From assembly GCA_903917705.1 (NCBI GenBank), contig CAIXBQ010000093.1, forward strand, positions 1 through 64,000: a stretch of DNA of 64,000 nucleotides. Direction: 5' to 3'. Origin of the DNA: an uncultured Verrucomicrobia subdivision 3 bacterium (GTDB lineage Bacteria; Verrucomicrobiota; Verrucomicrobiia; Limisphaerales; UBA11358). Shown one piece after another: positions 7,244-16,095 of this stretch. The first letter of the stretch is position 1. The number at the start of each line of letters is the position of its first letter. The position numbers were made by a program, and so were the translations under genes. The notes beneath the pieces are model-generated. The model made no database searches. It worked only from the letters and a program-made list of their open reading frames with translations, and was not told where the DNA came from.

Positions 7244-7657
7244 ATGCCCACCGACCGTAAAGTTCTTGTTCCTCACCGAACCGTGACGCGCCGTCAGCGC
7301 CCGTCCATCCTGCTGGTGGACGATGAGGCTGTCGTGCGCCTGCTTGTTCGTACACTGCTTGAAATACATTTTGCGGCGAAGGTGGTTGAGGCCGCATCCA
7401 ACGCGCAGGCGTTCCGGGCGGCCAAACGCCGGACGTTTGATCTGGTTATCACCGATTACGGCGGGTCCGGCGGCGACGGATTGGCCTTTTTGCGTCAATT
7501 CAAAGCACTGTATCCGGGGGTACCGGTGGTGATCCATTCCGGCCAAGTGGCGGCGATCCGGCAGCGGGCGCGGCGGTTGGGTGCCAGCGCCTGTATTCAG
7601 AAGATGGTCACGCAACCAAGGCTGAAGATCATTGAGCGGGTGCTTGCATCAGCCTAG
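7244..7657 (+). CDS. Stand-alone response-regulator receiver protein
   Basis: 137 residues from the ATG at 7244 (MPTDRKVLVP); the frame is open further upstream but without family similarity. A single CheY-like receiver domain shows the acidic pocket LLVDDE, the phospho-acceptor region LVITDYGGSGGDG, the switch position in VVIHSGQ and the conserved Lys in CIQKMV. There is no output domain and no kinase nearby. It is the only plus-strand gene in the first 27 kb and ends with a 4-base convergent overlap with the M41-like gene. It may report an outside phosphorelay to this island, or be a passenger. Confidence 0.82.
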   Translation: MPTDRKVLVPHRTVTRRQRPSILLVDDEAVVRLLVRTLLEIHFAAKVVEAASNAQAFRAAKRRTFDLVITDYGGSGGDGLAFLRQFKALYPGVPVVIHSGQVAAIRQRARRLGASACIQKMVTQPRLKIIERVLASA

Positions 7658-8292
7658 CCGGACGAGCGTGCGCGGCGCTGACGGGCAATACAAGCAGCAC
7701 GCTTATTGGCGATCAGCGGCCCGGCCAGCGCCACGACTTCCTCGCCCGTCATCCGCTTGCGTTCGAGGAGTGCTCTGGCCACGACTTGAATGACAGGGAA
7801 CAGCCTCCGCACCAAGCGCTGGGTGACGCGCCAAAGCCGCCTAGCCCGCCTTTTGACAAGAATTTCAATCTCAGCATCTATCGGGCATCTAAATTTGCCA
7901 GTGTTTTTGTCCAAGATGCGTTCGTACTTGAAATAGTAATGCAGCAATCCACCGGCGTGGTTCGCATCATCCTTCACGCCCTCACGAGACACCGATGGGA
8001 ATACCCTGCGGTGCCCGACAAATCCCGAATAACACGAAACAATTAGTCTGCTCGCGTAGCGAACTTGGGCAGGACTTTTCAGCAGCACCTCGTGTTTTTT
8101 CATATTAAACATAAGCCCTCCGCTGCCATCCGGCGTGATGAACAACTGGGTAAACGGAATTTCGTAATAGACGGAAACGACCGCGTGCCCAGCTTCGTGG
8201 ACGGCTATGGGCCAAAGCTCCGAAGTGGACATCGCAGGCCGGGCTGAATCGACGATTGGCAGTTCAAGTTCTGGTTGGTGCGCTGCATTCAT
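7654..8292 (-). CDS. M41 (FtsH)-like zinc peptidase domain without AAA ATPase
   Basis: 212 residues from the ATG at 8292 (a TTG at 8316 is possible but weaker). HEAGHAVV with zinc-binding His32, catalytic Glu33 and His36 is the M41 signature. KDDANHAGGLLHYYF could supply the third, acidic ligand, and the C-terminal MTGEEVVALAG resembles the last helices of FtsH. The AAA module and membrane helices of FtsH are absent, so partner-driven or regulated proteolysis is likely. It is the final gene of the BREX-linked minus-strand array, 79 bases after the methyltransferase stop. Substrate unknown. Confidence 0.8.
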   Translation of the reverse strand: MNAAHQPELELPIVDSARPAMSTSELWPIAVHEAGHAVVSVYYEIPFTQLFITPDGSGGLMFNMKKHEVLLKSPAQVRYASRLIVSCYSGFVGHRRVFPSVSREGVKDDANHAGGLLHYYFKYERILDKNTGKFRCPIDAEIEILVKRRARRLWRVTQRLVRRLFPVIQVVARALLERKRMTGEEVVALAGPLIANKRAACIARQRRARSSG

Positions 8293-8371
8293 TTCCGGCG
8301 GGCATTTTACACCCAACTCTCAGCGGGTGTCATGGACAAGAAAACGAATCACTTGTCCAGTTTGGTGGCGA

Positions 8372-9631
8372 TCACGCTCCCGCCAGCCGCTGGCGGCATT
8401 TCCGGGCAAAGTCCTCGTCGCGCTCGAAGCCAATGTAGTGCCGATCCAGTTGCCGGGCCGCGAGGCAGGTGGTTCCGCTCCCGCAAAAGGGATCAAGCAC
8501 GAGGTCGCCCAGCTTTGTGGATGCCGCGACCAGCGTCCGCATCAGGGACAACGGCTTTTGGGTTGGGTGCCAGCGGCCCTCCGCCTCAGCTACTCCGGCG
8601 GTCACCGCCGGGAACTCCAGCACGTCCATCGGCTTGCGCCCGCCGTCATGGTAGCGCTTCTGTGTTTTACCGTTTCGTCGGACCCCATACTGCGACGTTG
8701 AGTCGTCATGGGCCACGCGGCTGGTGCTGGTGTTCTTCGAGTACGGCACGCGGACCTCGTCCAAGTTGAACACGGGATTGCCTTTGTGCCCGTATACAAT
8801 GACCTGACTGTTCCAGCCGAACGTCTGGTGGCCGATGTTGCTGGAGTTGCGATAAAACCACGTGAGCCAGCGCGGGCGCAGCGGCTTGAAGACCCCCCAC
8901 ATTTCGGCGGTCACCTCGTTGTTGCCGAACCAGAAAAAGCTGCCCGTCGGCTTCAGGATGCGCAGCGCCTCCCGGACGATCCGCTCGGCCAGCTCCCGGT
9001 CCATGACATCCCAGCCGCCTTGGCCGACGCCATACGGCGCATCCGTGATGAGCGCGTCCACGCTGCCGTCGGGAATCTTCGGCAGGAAGTCCCGGCAGTC
9101 GCCGGTGTGGATTTTGTCCCTCATCCAGCGCAGGCCGGTGGAGTCGCTTCCGGGCGATGAATCCGCCGGGTTCGCCCACGCTGCCGTCGGCAGGGTTCTC
9201 ACGGCTTCCTCGGCGTCTCTGGCCGTCACAGACCGGCCCTCCTTCGCTGCCCGATCGACGGCCATGTCCCACGCCTGTTTCCGCTGGGCCGGGAGCTTGA
9301 GGCGGCTGAGCGGGCGGGCCTGTGCCTCGCTTTCCGGCAGCCGCTTCGTGTCTACACTTGTGGACAAATCCGCGACCACCTCCGAGGCCGCGCACAGCTG
9401 ATAAGCGCGGGGGCGGCTCAAGTCCCACCGGGCGGCACAGTAATCTTCAAACGTGCCGTAGCGCTGCCGGTAGAGCCGTTGGTCGCGGATTGCCCGGAGG
9501 GCGAGGCCGACCTCCCAGAATGATTTCAAGCCCTTGGCAATCGTCCGCTCCGCCCGGACCAACTGACTGTGCTCGCGGACGGTGAGCGTGGGTGGAGTGC
9601 CGGAAAGCTGGTCGCTGTTGTTCGCTGCCAT
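8372..9631 (-). CDS. Orphan DNA (cytosine-N4/adenine-N6) methyltransferase
   Basis: 419 residues. Residues 1-145 form an adaptor often seen in phage and plasmid proteins (YGTFEDYCAARWDLSRPRAYQL, then RLPESEAQARPL), probably DNA-binding. The catalytic motif is DAPY at 197-200 (a DPPY variant) and the AdoMet motif DPFCGSGTT is at 381-389. This motif order is the beta class, which methylates an exocyclic amino group; the base cannot be told from sequence. No cognate endonuclease is adjacent. It starts 9 bases after the HAD-UDG fusion stop and follows the BREX operon on the same strand, so it could give the element self-protection beyond PglX. Confidence 0.9.
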   Translation of the reverse strand: MAANNSDQLSGTPPTLTVREHSQLVRAERTIAKGLKSFWEVGLALRAIRDQRLYRQRYGTFEDYCAARWDLSRPRAYQLCAASEVVADLSTSVDTKRLPESEAQARPLSRLKLPAQRKQAWDMAVDRAAKEGRSVTARDAEEAVRTLPTAAWANPADSSPGSDSTGLRWMRDKIHTGDCRDFLPKIPDGSVDALITDAPYGVGQGGWDVMDRELAERIVREALRILKPTGSFFWFGNNEVTAEMWGVFKPLRPRWLTWFYRNSSNIGHQTFGWNSQVIVYGHKGNPVFNLDEVRVPYSKNTSTSRVAHDDSTSQYGVRRNGKTQKRYHDGGRKPMDVLEFPAVTAGVAEAEGRWHPTQKPLSLMRTLVAASTKLGDLVLDPFCGSGTTCLAARQLDRHYIGFERDEDFARKCRQRLAGA

Positions 9632-9640
9632 GGCAGGTGC

Positions 9641-10693
9641 TCAGGTAAAGACACGAGTCATGCCAAGCCAATGAGCTAATTGCCGCCTGCGCTTCCATGT
9701 CCACTGGGCCACGCTACTTTTAGGCAGCACCACCAGCTGGTCGTCACTCCATGCATTCCCCATAGCCTGCTGGATTACGTCAGCAAGTGCTACCAGCCGG
9801 GCTTTTTCGATCGTCTTGGGGGCGTCCGATGAACAGACGATCACCAGCTTCAAAGTTTCTTTGCAAAGTTTGAGCGTTTCGGGCAGCCACCGGTTCAGCC
9901 CGTCTTCGAGGAGACTGTTGTAGGAGCGGAGCAGCGGGTACTCGTTATTGCCCGACTCGCGGTCCCACTTGAGCAGGGTTGTCGGCGCATACGTCGCCCA
10001 AGGTGACACATCCACGTGGGCGGCGCAGAGGTGGTATGGACACTGGAGATAAGCCATTGCCTGCTGAAGGTCAGCGAACCAATGATGCGGCGTGATGGTC
10101 GGCTCGCGGAAGTAGCTCAACAAGCGCTTTGCCAGATCGTCGGCGTTGATTTGCCGGGGCCAACGACCAGCCTCGTCGAACTCCGTGCTGGACGGGTTAA
10201 GCCCAACAGTGATCACCCGAGCCTGCTGGATTGCGCCAAAGAACGGAACCGGATGCAACGGGATGTCTTGGGAAATTATTTTGCCGTGCCGCTGCCTTAA
10301 CTGATCCGACTCCGACTGTAGACGGCGAATGTATTCGACCACCTGCTGGCTGACTGTTTGGGCCGCATCAACCGTGGATTCAAGTTTCAGGGTCTTTTCC
10401 ACGGCCTGCATGAACGAGTGCTCGCGGTTCACCAGCACGATGGCGGACGGCTTGGACATGACCGGGAGGTCGTCAATGGCCACGTCCGGCTTTCCGGCAA
10501 AACTGGTGAAGAACCCTGCGATGCCGTGCTTGACCGCCTTCTGCTGCGCGTATTCAGCCCCGCCCGCCGACCACAGTTGCACGGCGTGTCCGGCGGCTTT
10601 CAATTTTTTGAGTCCGGCCACGGCGTCAGGCACGAGTTGACCATCCTCGGTCAGCAGGGTGTCGTCGACATCAATGCTGATGCTGAGGGCCAT
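9641..10693 (-). CDS. HAD phosphatase-like / uracil-DNA-glycosylase-like fusion
   Basis: 350 residues with two parts. Residues 1-85 show HAD motifs: DVDDT (Asp8, Asp10), LWSAGG as motif II, and KPDVAIDD as motif IV. Residues 105-140 are helical. From about 148 the segment PFFGAIQQARVITVGLNPSS has the GLNPS pattern (164-168) of the UDG superfamily and is followed by HVDVSPWATYAP. The combination suggests base excision coupled to phosphate removal on a nucleotide or damaged end. It lies 8 bases after the 115-aa gene and 9 bases before the methyltransferase. The UDG assignment rests on short motifs and should be treated as probable. Confidence 0.75.
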   Translation of the reverse strand: MALSISIDVDDTLLTEDGQLVPDAVAGLKKLKAAGHAVQLWSAGGAEYAQQKAVKHGIAGFFTSFAGKPDVAIDDLPVMSKPSAIVLVNREHSFMQAVEKTLKLESTVDAAQTVSQQVVEYIRRLQSESDQLRQRHGKIISQDIPLHPVPFFGAIQQARVITVGLNPSSTEFDEAGRWPRQINADDLAKRLLSYFREPTITPHHWFADLQQAMAYLQCPYHLCAAHVDVSPWATYAPTTLLKWDRESGNNEYPLLRSYNSLLEDGLNRWLPETLKLCKETLKLVIVCSSDAPKTIEKARLVALADVIQQAMGNAWSDDQLVVLPKSSVAQWTWKRRRQLAHWLGMTRVFT

Positions 10694-10701
10694 GACGGTC
10701 G

Positions 10702-11049
10702 CTAGGGTGTATTGATCACAGAAAAGAAAAACCCACGCCCCTCTTTCCAGTGCTCCGCCCTGCCTTCTGCGACCATGATCACGAGCATTTCCAAGGCGTA
10801 ATGATCAAGTTTGTACCCGTAGTGGTAAGGCAGGCGATATTGCTTGGCGAAGGCCGCAACCCGCTCTCCGACCTCGGCCATCGTCACCGTTTGGCCACGG
10901 CACAGGTCGTGGAGGTGGTTAACAGCCGCCGCCGGGATACTGGTGCGATGCTCCATGCCCTTGGAGTCGATGTGGGCGACGACATAGTTGCCGCCATCGG
11001 CGTAGACATGCCGCTCATTCCGAACTTCCACTTTGGCAATCAATTCCAT
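10702..11049 (-). CDS. Hypothetical protein, 115 aa
   Basis: The start is taken at ATG 11049 (MELIAKVEVRNERHVYADGGNY). The longer frame to 11199 overlaps the neighbouring gene and adds a low-complexity basic stretch. An N-terminal beta-rich part is followed by a helical part containing LHDLCRGQTVTMAEVGERVAAFAKQYRLPYHYGYKLDHYALEMLVIM. Family not recognised; no catalytic motif. It is tightly placed between the acidic protein (40-base gap) and the HAD-UDG fusion (8-base gap), and so part of the BREX-linked transcript. Confidence 0.7.
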   Translation of the reverse strand: MELIAKVEVRNERHVYADGGNYVVAHIDSKGMEHRTSIPAAAVNHLHDLCRGQTVTMAEVGERVAAFAKQYRLPYHYGYKLDHYALEMLVIMVAEGRAEHWKEGRGFFFSVINTP

Positions 11050-11089
11050 GTTTGATCGAGCATGCCGCAGAGAATTGGCCCGCCAATCT

Positions 11090-11635
11090 TTAAGTCGTTC
11101 CGGGCGGGGTCTGCGGGCTTGAAGGTTTATTGTTTTGCACGGCTGCCAGCAGTCCTTCCAAAAAGTGTTTCCGTTTATAGCGCCACTCCGGCTTGTCATC
11201 CGCAGCGAGCCAGACTTTTAGGGCTTCCTGAAATTTCCCCGGCTGGCTTTGAACTTGTTTGGCAAAGTCCTCCCCGATCTGGGCTTCTACCTCGTCGTAG
11301 CTAACCTCGCTTACCGTCGCCACGCCCTCCAAGGTTTTGAGCGCAGCGTGAATATCCGTCAACGCGGAATCAAGTGTGTCTAGGGCGTCGTCGCGCTCAT
11401 CCTTCTCTTCAGCGTTCTCGAAATCGTCGCACGCCATCTGAGCCTCATCGAGGGCGGATTCCAAGGTGGAAACCGCGTCATCAAACTCTACCACAGCATC
11501 CTCTGTGGTTTCTGTTGGCTCGGAATTGGCCAATAAATCGGTGGCGTCTGTAATGGCCTGCTGAATGTCTGGCAGCTTCGCCTTGGTGATTTTGGCTTTC
11601 GAGAGTTCGCTGAATTTATCGATGAGGCTTTTCAT
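11090..11635 (-). CDS. Acidic helical/coiled-coil protein
   Basis: 181 residues, strongly acidic through the middle (FDDAVSTLESALDEAQMACDDFENAEEKDERDDALDTL), with heptad-like leucines and a basic C-terminal helix (WRYKRKHFLEGLLAAVQ). No known domain was recognised. It begins 55 bases after the brxL stop on the same strand. The strong negative charge and DNA-like size invite comparison with DNA mimics or binding adaptors, but that is speculation. Confidence 0.75.
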   Translation of the reverse strand: MKSLIDKFSELSKAKITKAKLPDIQQAITDATDLLANSEPTETTEDAVVEFDDAVSTLESALDEAQMACDDFENAEEKDERDDALDTLDSALTDIHAALKTLEGVATVSEVSYDEVEAQIGEDFAKQVQSQPGKFQEALKVWLAADDKPEWRYKRKHFLEGLLAAVQNNKPSSPQTPPGTT

Positions 11636-11690
11636 GATTCAGGGTAGTGAGTTTAGTGTTGTTGGTTTTTCCATGTTTGTCGCTGTCATC

Positions 11691-13736
11691 TTATTCCACC
11701 AGCGCCTTCAAAAAAGCATCCTTGGCGTCCGCGTAGAACTCGATGCTGATCTTGGTCGCCAGCGCATCCGGTAATTCAAACAACTGTTTGCGCGCCGATA
11801 TCGGCATCAGCAGCGTGACGGCGCCTTTTTCCACCGCCAGCTCCGCCACCGCCACCGGATTGGGAATCATCTCCACCGACCCGCCGAGATTCAGGGAGCC
11901 GACGACGATCAGCCCGCCTTTGATGCTGCGCTCGATCAGCGCTCCGCACAGGGCCACCAGCACGCCCAAGCCAATGCCTTGGCCGGACGTGTCGGCGTCT
12001 AGGGCGCGCAGCTGCACCGAAAACTCATGCGCCCGTGGATCGCGGTCGCCTACCAGTTCCTTCGCTCTCGTATACAGATTCTGCTCGCCGTACCGGACGC
12101 TCTCGCGGAATCCGGCGGCCACGGGTGCGTTCAGAATCTTCACGCCTCCGCCCGGCCCTGCCGTCGCTTCCAGCCGGTACAGCGCCGGACTTGCACCGTT
12201 GCCGCCGGGGCTGATGGTCCAGACTTGGCCCGGTGGCAGCGGATCGCTTTCGATGCCTTCATCGCTGTGCATCTCCGGGGTTGAAACGAATTGCTCAACG
12301 CCGTCTACACCGAGGTGATAGCTGAAGTGGGTGTTGCGGAACTCGGTGCGGAATACCCGCTTCTGCTGTTCCTTCACGCGCCGCCGGGATTCGAGCGCCA
12401 GCCGGATGATCTGTTCCAGCTCGGCGTCCGGGATGACCATGGCGGGATCGGGGAAGAGCAGCTTGAGCAGCCCGCTGACGGTCTTGTTTACCGCCTCGAT
12501 GTCGCGTCCGCTTAAAGCGCCGCCCCAGTTCACCCGGCCTTGCAGGGACGATATCCGGCTGCCGTTGCGCAGCTTGTTCCAGCACTCGGCCAGAAAGTCA
12601 CTGACCAGACCAAAGTGCTCGGTCAGGTGCTCGCGGGCGCTGACTTTCGGGAAATCCCAGCCCGGCACGAAACAGTGTAGACGATCCATGAAGGCGGTGT
12701 TTGAGCGCATATCCGGCGGCAGCGGACTGAGCAGGTGACCAATCCGCTGCTGCTGGTTCACGTCCACATCGAAGTTGCCGACCATGACCATGCTGCCGAA
12801 CGCCCGGATGCTTTCCTTGCCGCGCGAGAACTCGCCGGAGGCCATATAGCCCTGCATAATGGTCACCCCATCCTTCTGATCGAAGGTGATTTTGGATATC
12901 TCATCAAAGCAGACAACGTCGTAGTGGCAGACCAGACCGCGCTGGCCATTGGCATTGTTTACAAACATCTTGGCCACGGTCGCCACGCCCGAAACGAGGT
13001 GCGAATACGGCGAGATTTGCTGGAACAGATGGCTTTTGCCGGTGCCGCGCGGCCCCAGCTCAACCATGTTATAGTTCGGCTCCACAAAGGGGATCATGCG
13101 CAGCAGCATCACCCACTTCGCCCGTTCCGTGAGCGCCGACGGCTCGAAGCCAATCGAGCGCAGGAGAAAGTCAATCCACTCCGTCAGCGTAAACTTCTGG
13201 CGACCCTGTTCCAGCGTCTCCAGCACGTTCGGCTTGGAAAGCTGGATCGGGCGCAGGCTTTCAATGGCAAAGGGGCGTCCGTTCTTTTCCTCGGCAATGG
13301 CGGCGTCATAGGTCAGGGTGACTTCGGAGTAGAAGCCGTCGGTCAGCATCCGCTCGTTGTCATGTACGAGCTTGTCCTCGATGCGGACATCCTTGAGGGC
13401 GAGGCTGGGCAGCTCGGCGATGAAGCAGTCGTTCTTGGCGTCCAGCCGGGCCTTCACGATGTCGATCAGCTTCACCGAACCCTTCTCGCGGGCACGCGCC
13501 TTGAACAGCTCCGCGTCGACGGTGCGCACCGTCCGGTCTTTGAGCTGGCGCTCGACGATTTGCAGCCCTTCCTCGATCTCCTTTTCGTCGATCGTGGCGC
13601 AATACCGCCCGAGCAGGAACTCGACGACGTACGTCGGCACCGGATACTGGCGGCTGTATTTTCGCACCAAATCCTTGCGCACCAGATAGCCTTGAAAGGC
13701 CGATGCGCCCAGTTTGTCCAATCCATCTGTGTTCAT
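11691..13736 (-). CDS. brxL: BREX Lon-like AAA+ protein BrxL
   Basis: 681 residues from the ATG at 13736, with GGAGGAG upstream, overlapping the pglZ stop region. A Walker A motif GPRGTGKS at 228-235 and Walker B VVCFDEIS define the AAA+ core. Residues from about 560 form a Lon-like C-terminal domain (SGQGIGLGVLVALCGALIE). Length and order match BrxL of BREX type 1, where it is needed for phage exclusion but not for host methylation. The stretch that would carry the Lon serine reads GQGIG, so peptidase activity is doubtful; structural work on other BrxL proteins also favours a DNA-binding motor. It is the last core BREX gene here. Confidence 0.93.
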   Translation of the reverse strand: MNTDGLDKLGASAFQGYLVRKDLVRKYSRQYPVPTYVVEFLLGRYCATIDEKEIEEGLQIVERQLKDRTVRTVDAELFKARAREKGSVKLIDIVKARLDAKNDCFIAELPSLALKDVRIEDKLVHDNERMLTDGFYSEVTLTYDAAIAEEKNGRPFAIESLRPIQLSKPNVLETLEQGRQKFTLTEWIDFLLRSIGFEPSALTERAKWVMLLRMIPFVEPNYNMVELGPRGTGKSHLFQQISPYSHLVSGVATVAKMFVNNANGQRGLVCHYDVVCFDEISKITFDQKDGVTIMQGYMASGEFSRGKESIRAFGSMVMVGNFDVDVNQQQRIGHLLSPLPPDMRSNTAFMDRLHCFVPGWDFPKVSAREHLTEHFGLVSDFLAECWNKLRNGSRISSLQGRVNWGGALSGRDIEAVNKTVSGLLKLLFPDPAMVIPDAELEQIIRLALESRRRVKEQQKRVFRTEFRNTHFSYHLGVDGVEQFVSTPEMHSDEGIESDPLPPGQVWTISPGGNGASPALYRLEATAGPGGGVKILNAPVAAGFRESVRYGEQNLYTRAKELVGDRDPRAHEFSVQLRALDADTSGQGIGLGVLVALCGALIERSIKGGLIVVGSLNLGGSVEMIPNPVAVAELAVEKGAVTLLMPISARKQLFELPDALATKISIEFYADAKDAFLKALVE

Positions 13737-13737
13737 A

Positions 13738-16095
13738 TCATTGATCTCCTCCGACCATCGTCGGCTGTTTGCAAATAACCCGCCCGGCGGCATCGATCAC
13801 CACGATGCTCGTCGCCGTGCCGATCAGGTTTTCGTCTTCCACCAGCAGTCCGGCTTTGCCTTCACCGTCAAAGGGCTTGGCCTGTGTGATGCTGGTCTTT
13901 GCATCGTTCGGCTTGGCTCGCAGATCGGCGGTTAATCCCGCCACCGGCGGCTCGATGACGAGGCGGCAGCGCTGGCCCAGCCACTGCACCGTCTCGATCT
14001 TGACCGTCACCGCCTTTCCGCCCCCGGCCTTGCGGAAGGTCAGGTCGGGCGTCACGCATTCCTGCGGACTCAACCCGCCGTGGGCGTATTCGGTGCCGTT
14101 GGTGAAACAGTATACGCCGGGCGCGCAGGCCACCGCCTGCCGGGCGTCCCAGAACCAGCCTGCCGCCGGTACATCCGCCTGTGCGCCCTCCTTGATGACG
14201 GCGCAGCGGGACCAGCGGCATTCCACCAGATATTTTTTGAGCGGCAGCGACGGCAGTCCGCCGGGCGCCAGCAGCCAGCCGTGGTCGGTGACCACGCGCA
14301 CCGAGCGCCAACCGGCTTCCAGCAGGTGAATGATCCGTTCCAACACATGGTCGATCTGCTCTTCAATCTGTCCGGCCAGCCGGGCCTCTAGTTTGTGGCC
14401 CAAGGCATCGAATTCACCATGCTCCGTCCACGCTTTGGCGTCCTCGCCGGTGGGGGTGCCGGTTTCCAGCCCGTGCAGTATCTGATGTCCGGTGGCGGCG
14501 ATGGCCGTCCGTAAACGATCCGCCGTCACGGGCTTTCCGCTCTCGGTGATGACCGGACAAAAGTCGGCCCCGGCGGCTTCACCGGCCACGCCGAGCGCGG
14601 CAGGGGTCACCGCAGGCTTGGCCGTGGGCGTCACCGACGGCAAGGCGGACAGGCGATAGCCTTCCGTGTACAACAGGTGCCGCTCGTGCGCCCGCGCCAA
14701 TAACCGCTGGGCGACGTCAAACCGCAGACCGTCTACAAACATCAGGCACTCACCGGGTTCAGCGGTCACCAGCCGGTCTTTTATTTCTGCTCGGCCCGGA
14801 AGGGGGTGCTTCTGCGCCGCCTTTTGAAAGTTGCGGGCCGAATCATCCAGCCAGCCCAGATAGACGCAGCGTATGGCTGCTTGGACGGCGGCGATGTCGT
14901 CATTGGTCTTAACACAGGCCAGCGCCCGCAGCACGGCGTCATCAGCCCGGTAGCCGGTTTTGGCATAGCTGGCCGCCACCGCATCCGGCGAGTCGCCTAC
15001 CAAAGGCAGGGTCGTGTTTTCGGCCAGTGTAAACAAATGCTCCAATGCGAGGGCCATCGGGCTGTAGCCCATTTTGGCCCAGACCCACGAACGCCGCCCA
15101 CCGTGTTCTTCGTTGAGCTTACGGATGCTTTTACGTCCTTCTTCTGGCGGTTGCTTGGGCAGCGTGAGCAGTGTCGCCCGCAGGTTCTTTTCATCCCTCT
15201 CGTTTTCATCCGGCCATGAATCCCGATCCGAGAACAGCTCTAGCACGCTCGGCTTGGCCCGCCGCAGGGCTGCCGGTATGCCCGGATAGAGCGACGGTGA
15301 TTCCGTAAACCGGCGCCACGCCTCGGCCCACGCCGCTTTCCGCAAGCCGAGCCGCTCGGCTCCCACCAACTCGCCTTCGCTCACTGGATCAAAACGAAAC
15401 TCCTCTTTGCAGCGCGAACAGAAAGCCTGCCAGTGCGCCGAATCCCAGCTTTCGCGCGCCTTGGGATTGCTGATCCACGCCAGCAAATCGCGCACGGTGT
15501 CACCGACCATCAGCTTGTCAAAATCGTTCGACTCAAGTTTGTGGCCCCGCAGCGTTGAAATCGGCGTCGTGGCCAGCATGTCCAGCGCGCCCAGCAAGGC
15601 GATGTGTGTGGACTTATCGCGGCTGATATCCAGACCGAGGCCACCGTTGTCCGCCACCATGAACGCTTCCAGTGTCCAGTCCTTGCCGTTGACGTGCGTC
15701 CAGACCGTGCCGCGATATTGCAGCTCCACCAGCGGCTTCAGCTCGTCCGGGCACTCTTCCGGCGACCGCAGCAACTGGCGGCTCACCTTGGGCAGGTACA
15801 GAATTGGCACCGCTTTTTCCGGCAGCTTCAATTCCGGCATCGCGCCGTCTACAACGCACCGCAGCCAGATGGCAGGCCCAGTGCGCTGTTCCGGCTGGTA
15901 ATCGCCCAGTGTCAGTAGTTCCGGCATCAGAGCGCGCAGGCGGTTTACGATCGGCTGCCATTCGCCCTCGGTGTCCGTCCAGAGAATGGCGGCGGGCGGC
16001 AGGCTGTCGCCGGAGTTGTAGCGACCCGCTGCGGCGAGGCTGTCTTTGACCGCCTCGATGAACGTCCCGCTCTTGATATGATGGTTGTTGGGCAT
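13738..16095 (-). CDS. pglZ: BREX phosphatase-domain protein PglZ (type B-like)
   Basis: 785 residues. The C-terminal half has alkaline-phosphatase-superfamily motifs: metal site CLMFVDGLRFDV, VVTDHGWLL, and YAHGGLSPQE, which matches the form found in PglZ type B. PglZ is a universal BREX component that interacts with the methylase and is required for defence. It starts at the pglX stop (shared base at 16095) and its TGA lies just before the brxL ATG, so all three are translationally coupled. Length fits the family. Confidence 0.92.
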   Translation of the reverse strand: MPNNHHIKSGTFIEAVKDSLAAAGRYNSGDSLPPAAILWTDTEGEWQPIVNRLRALMPELLTLGDYQPEQRTGPAIWLRCVVDGAMPELKLPEKAVPILYLPKVSRQLLRSPEECPDELKPLVELQYRGTVWTHVNGKDWTLEAFMVADNGGLGLDISRDKSTHIALLGALDMLATTPISTLRGHKLESNDFDKLMVGDTVRDLLAWISNPKARESWDSAHWQAFCSRCKEEFRFDPVSEGELVGAERLGLRKAAWAEAWRRFTESPSLYPGIPAALRRAKPSVLELFSDRDSWPDENERDEKNLRATLLTLPKQPPEEGRKSIRKLNEEHGGRRSWVWAKMGYSPMALALEHLFTLAENTTLPLVGDSPDAVAASYAKTGYRADDAVLRALACVKTNDDIAAVQAAIRCVYLGWLDDSARNFQKAAQKHPLPGRAEIKDRLVTAEPGECLMFVDGLRFDVAQRLLARAHERHLLYTEGYRLSALPSVTPTAKPAVTPAALGVAGEAAGADFCPVITESGKPVTADRLRTAIAATGHQILHGLETGTPTGEDAKAWTEHGEFDALGHKLEARLAGQIEEQIDHVLERIIHLLEAGWRSVRVVTDHGWLLAPGGLPSLPLKKYLVECRWSRCAVIKEGAQADVPAAGWFWDARQAVACAPGVYCFTNGTEYAHGGLSPQECVTPDLTFRKAGGGKAVTVKIETVQWLGQRCRLVIEPPVAGLTADLRAKPNDAKTSITQAKPFDGEGKAGLLVEDENLIGTATSIVVIDAAGRVICKQPTMVGGDQ

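Noticed and set aside
12735..13778. Plus-strand 347-aa open frame opposite brxL
   Set aside because: brxL is recognised by several motifs; the antisense frame has none.
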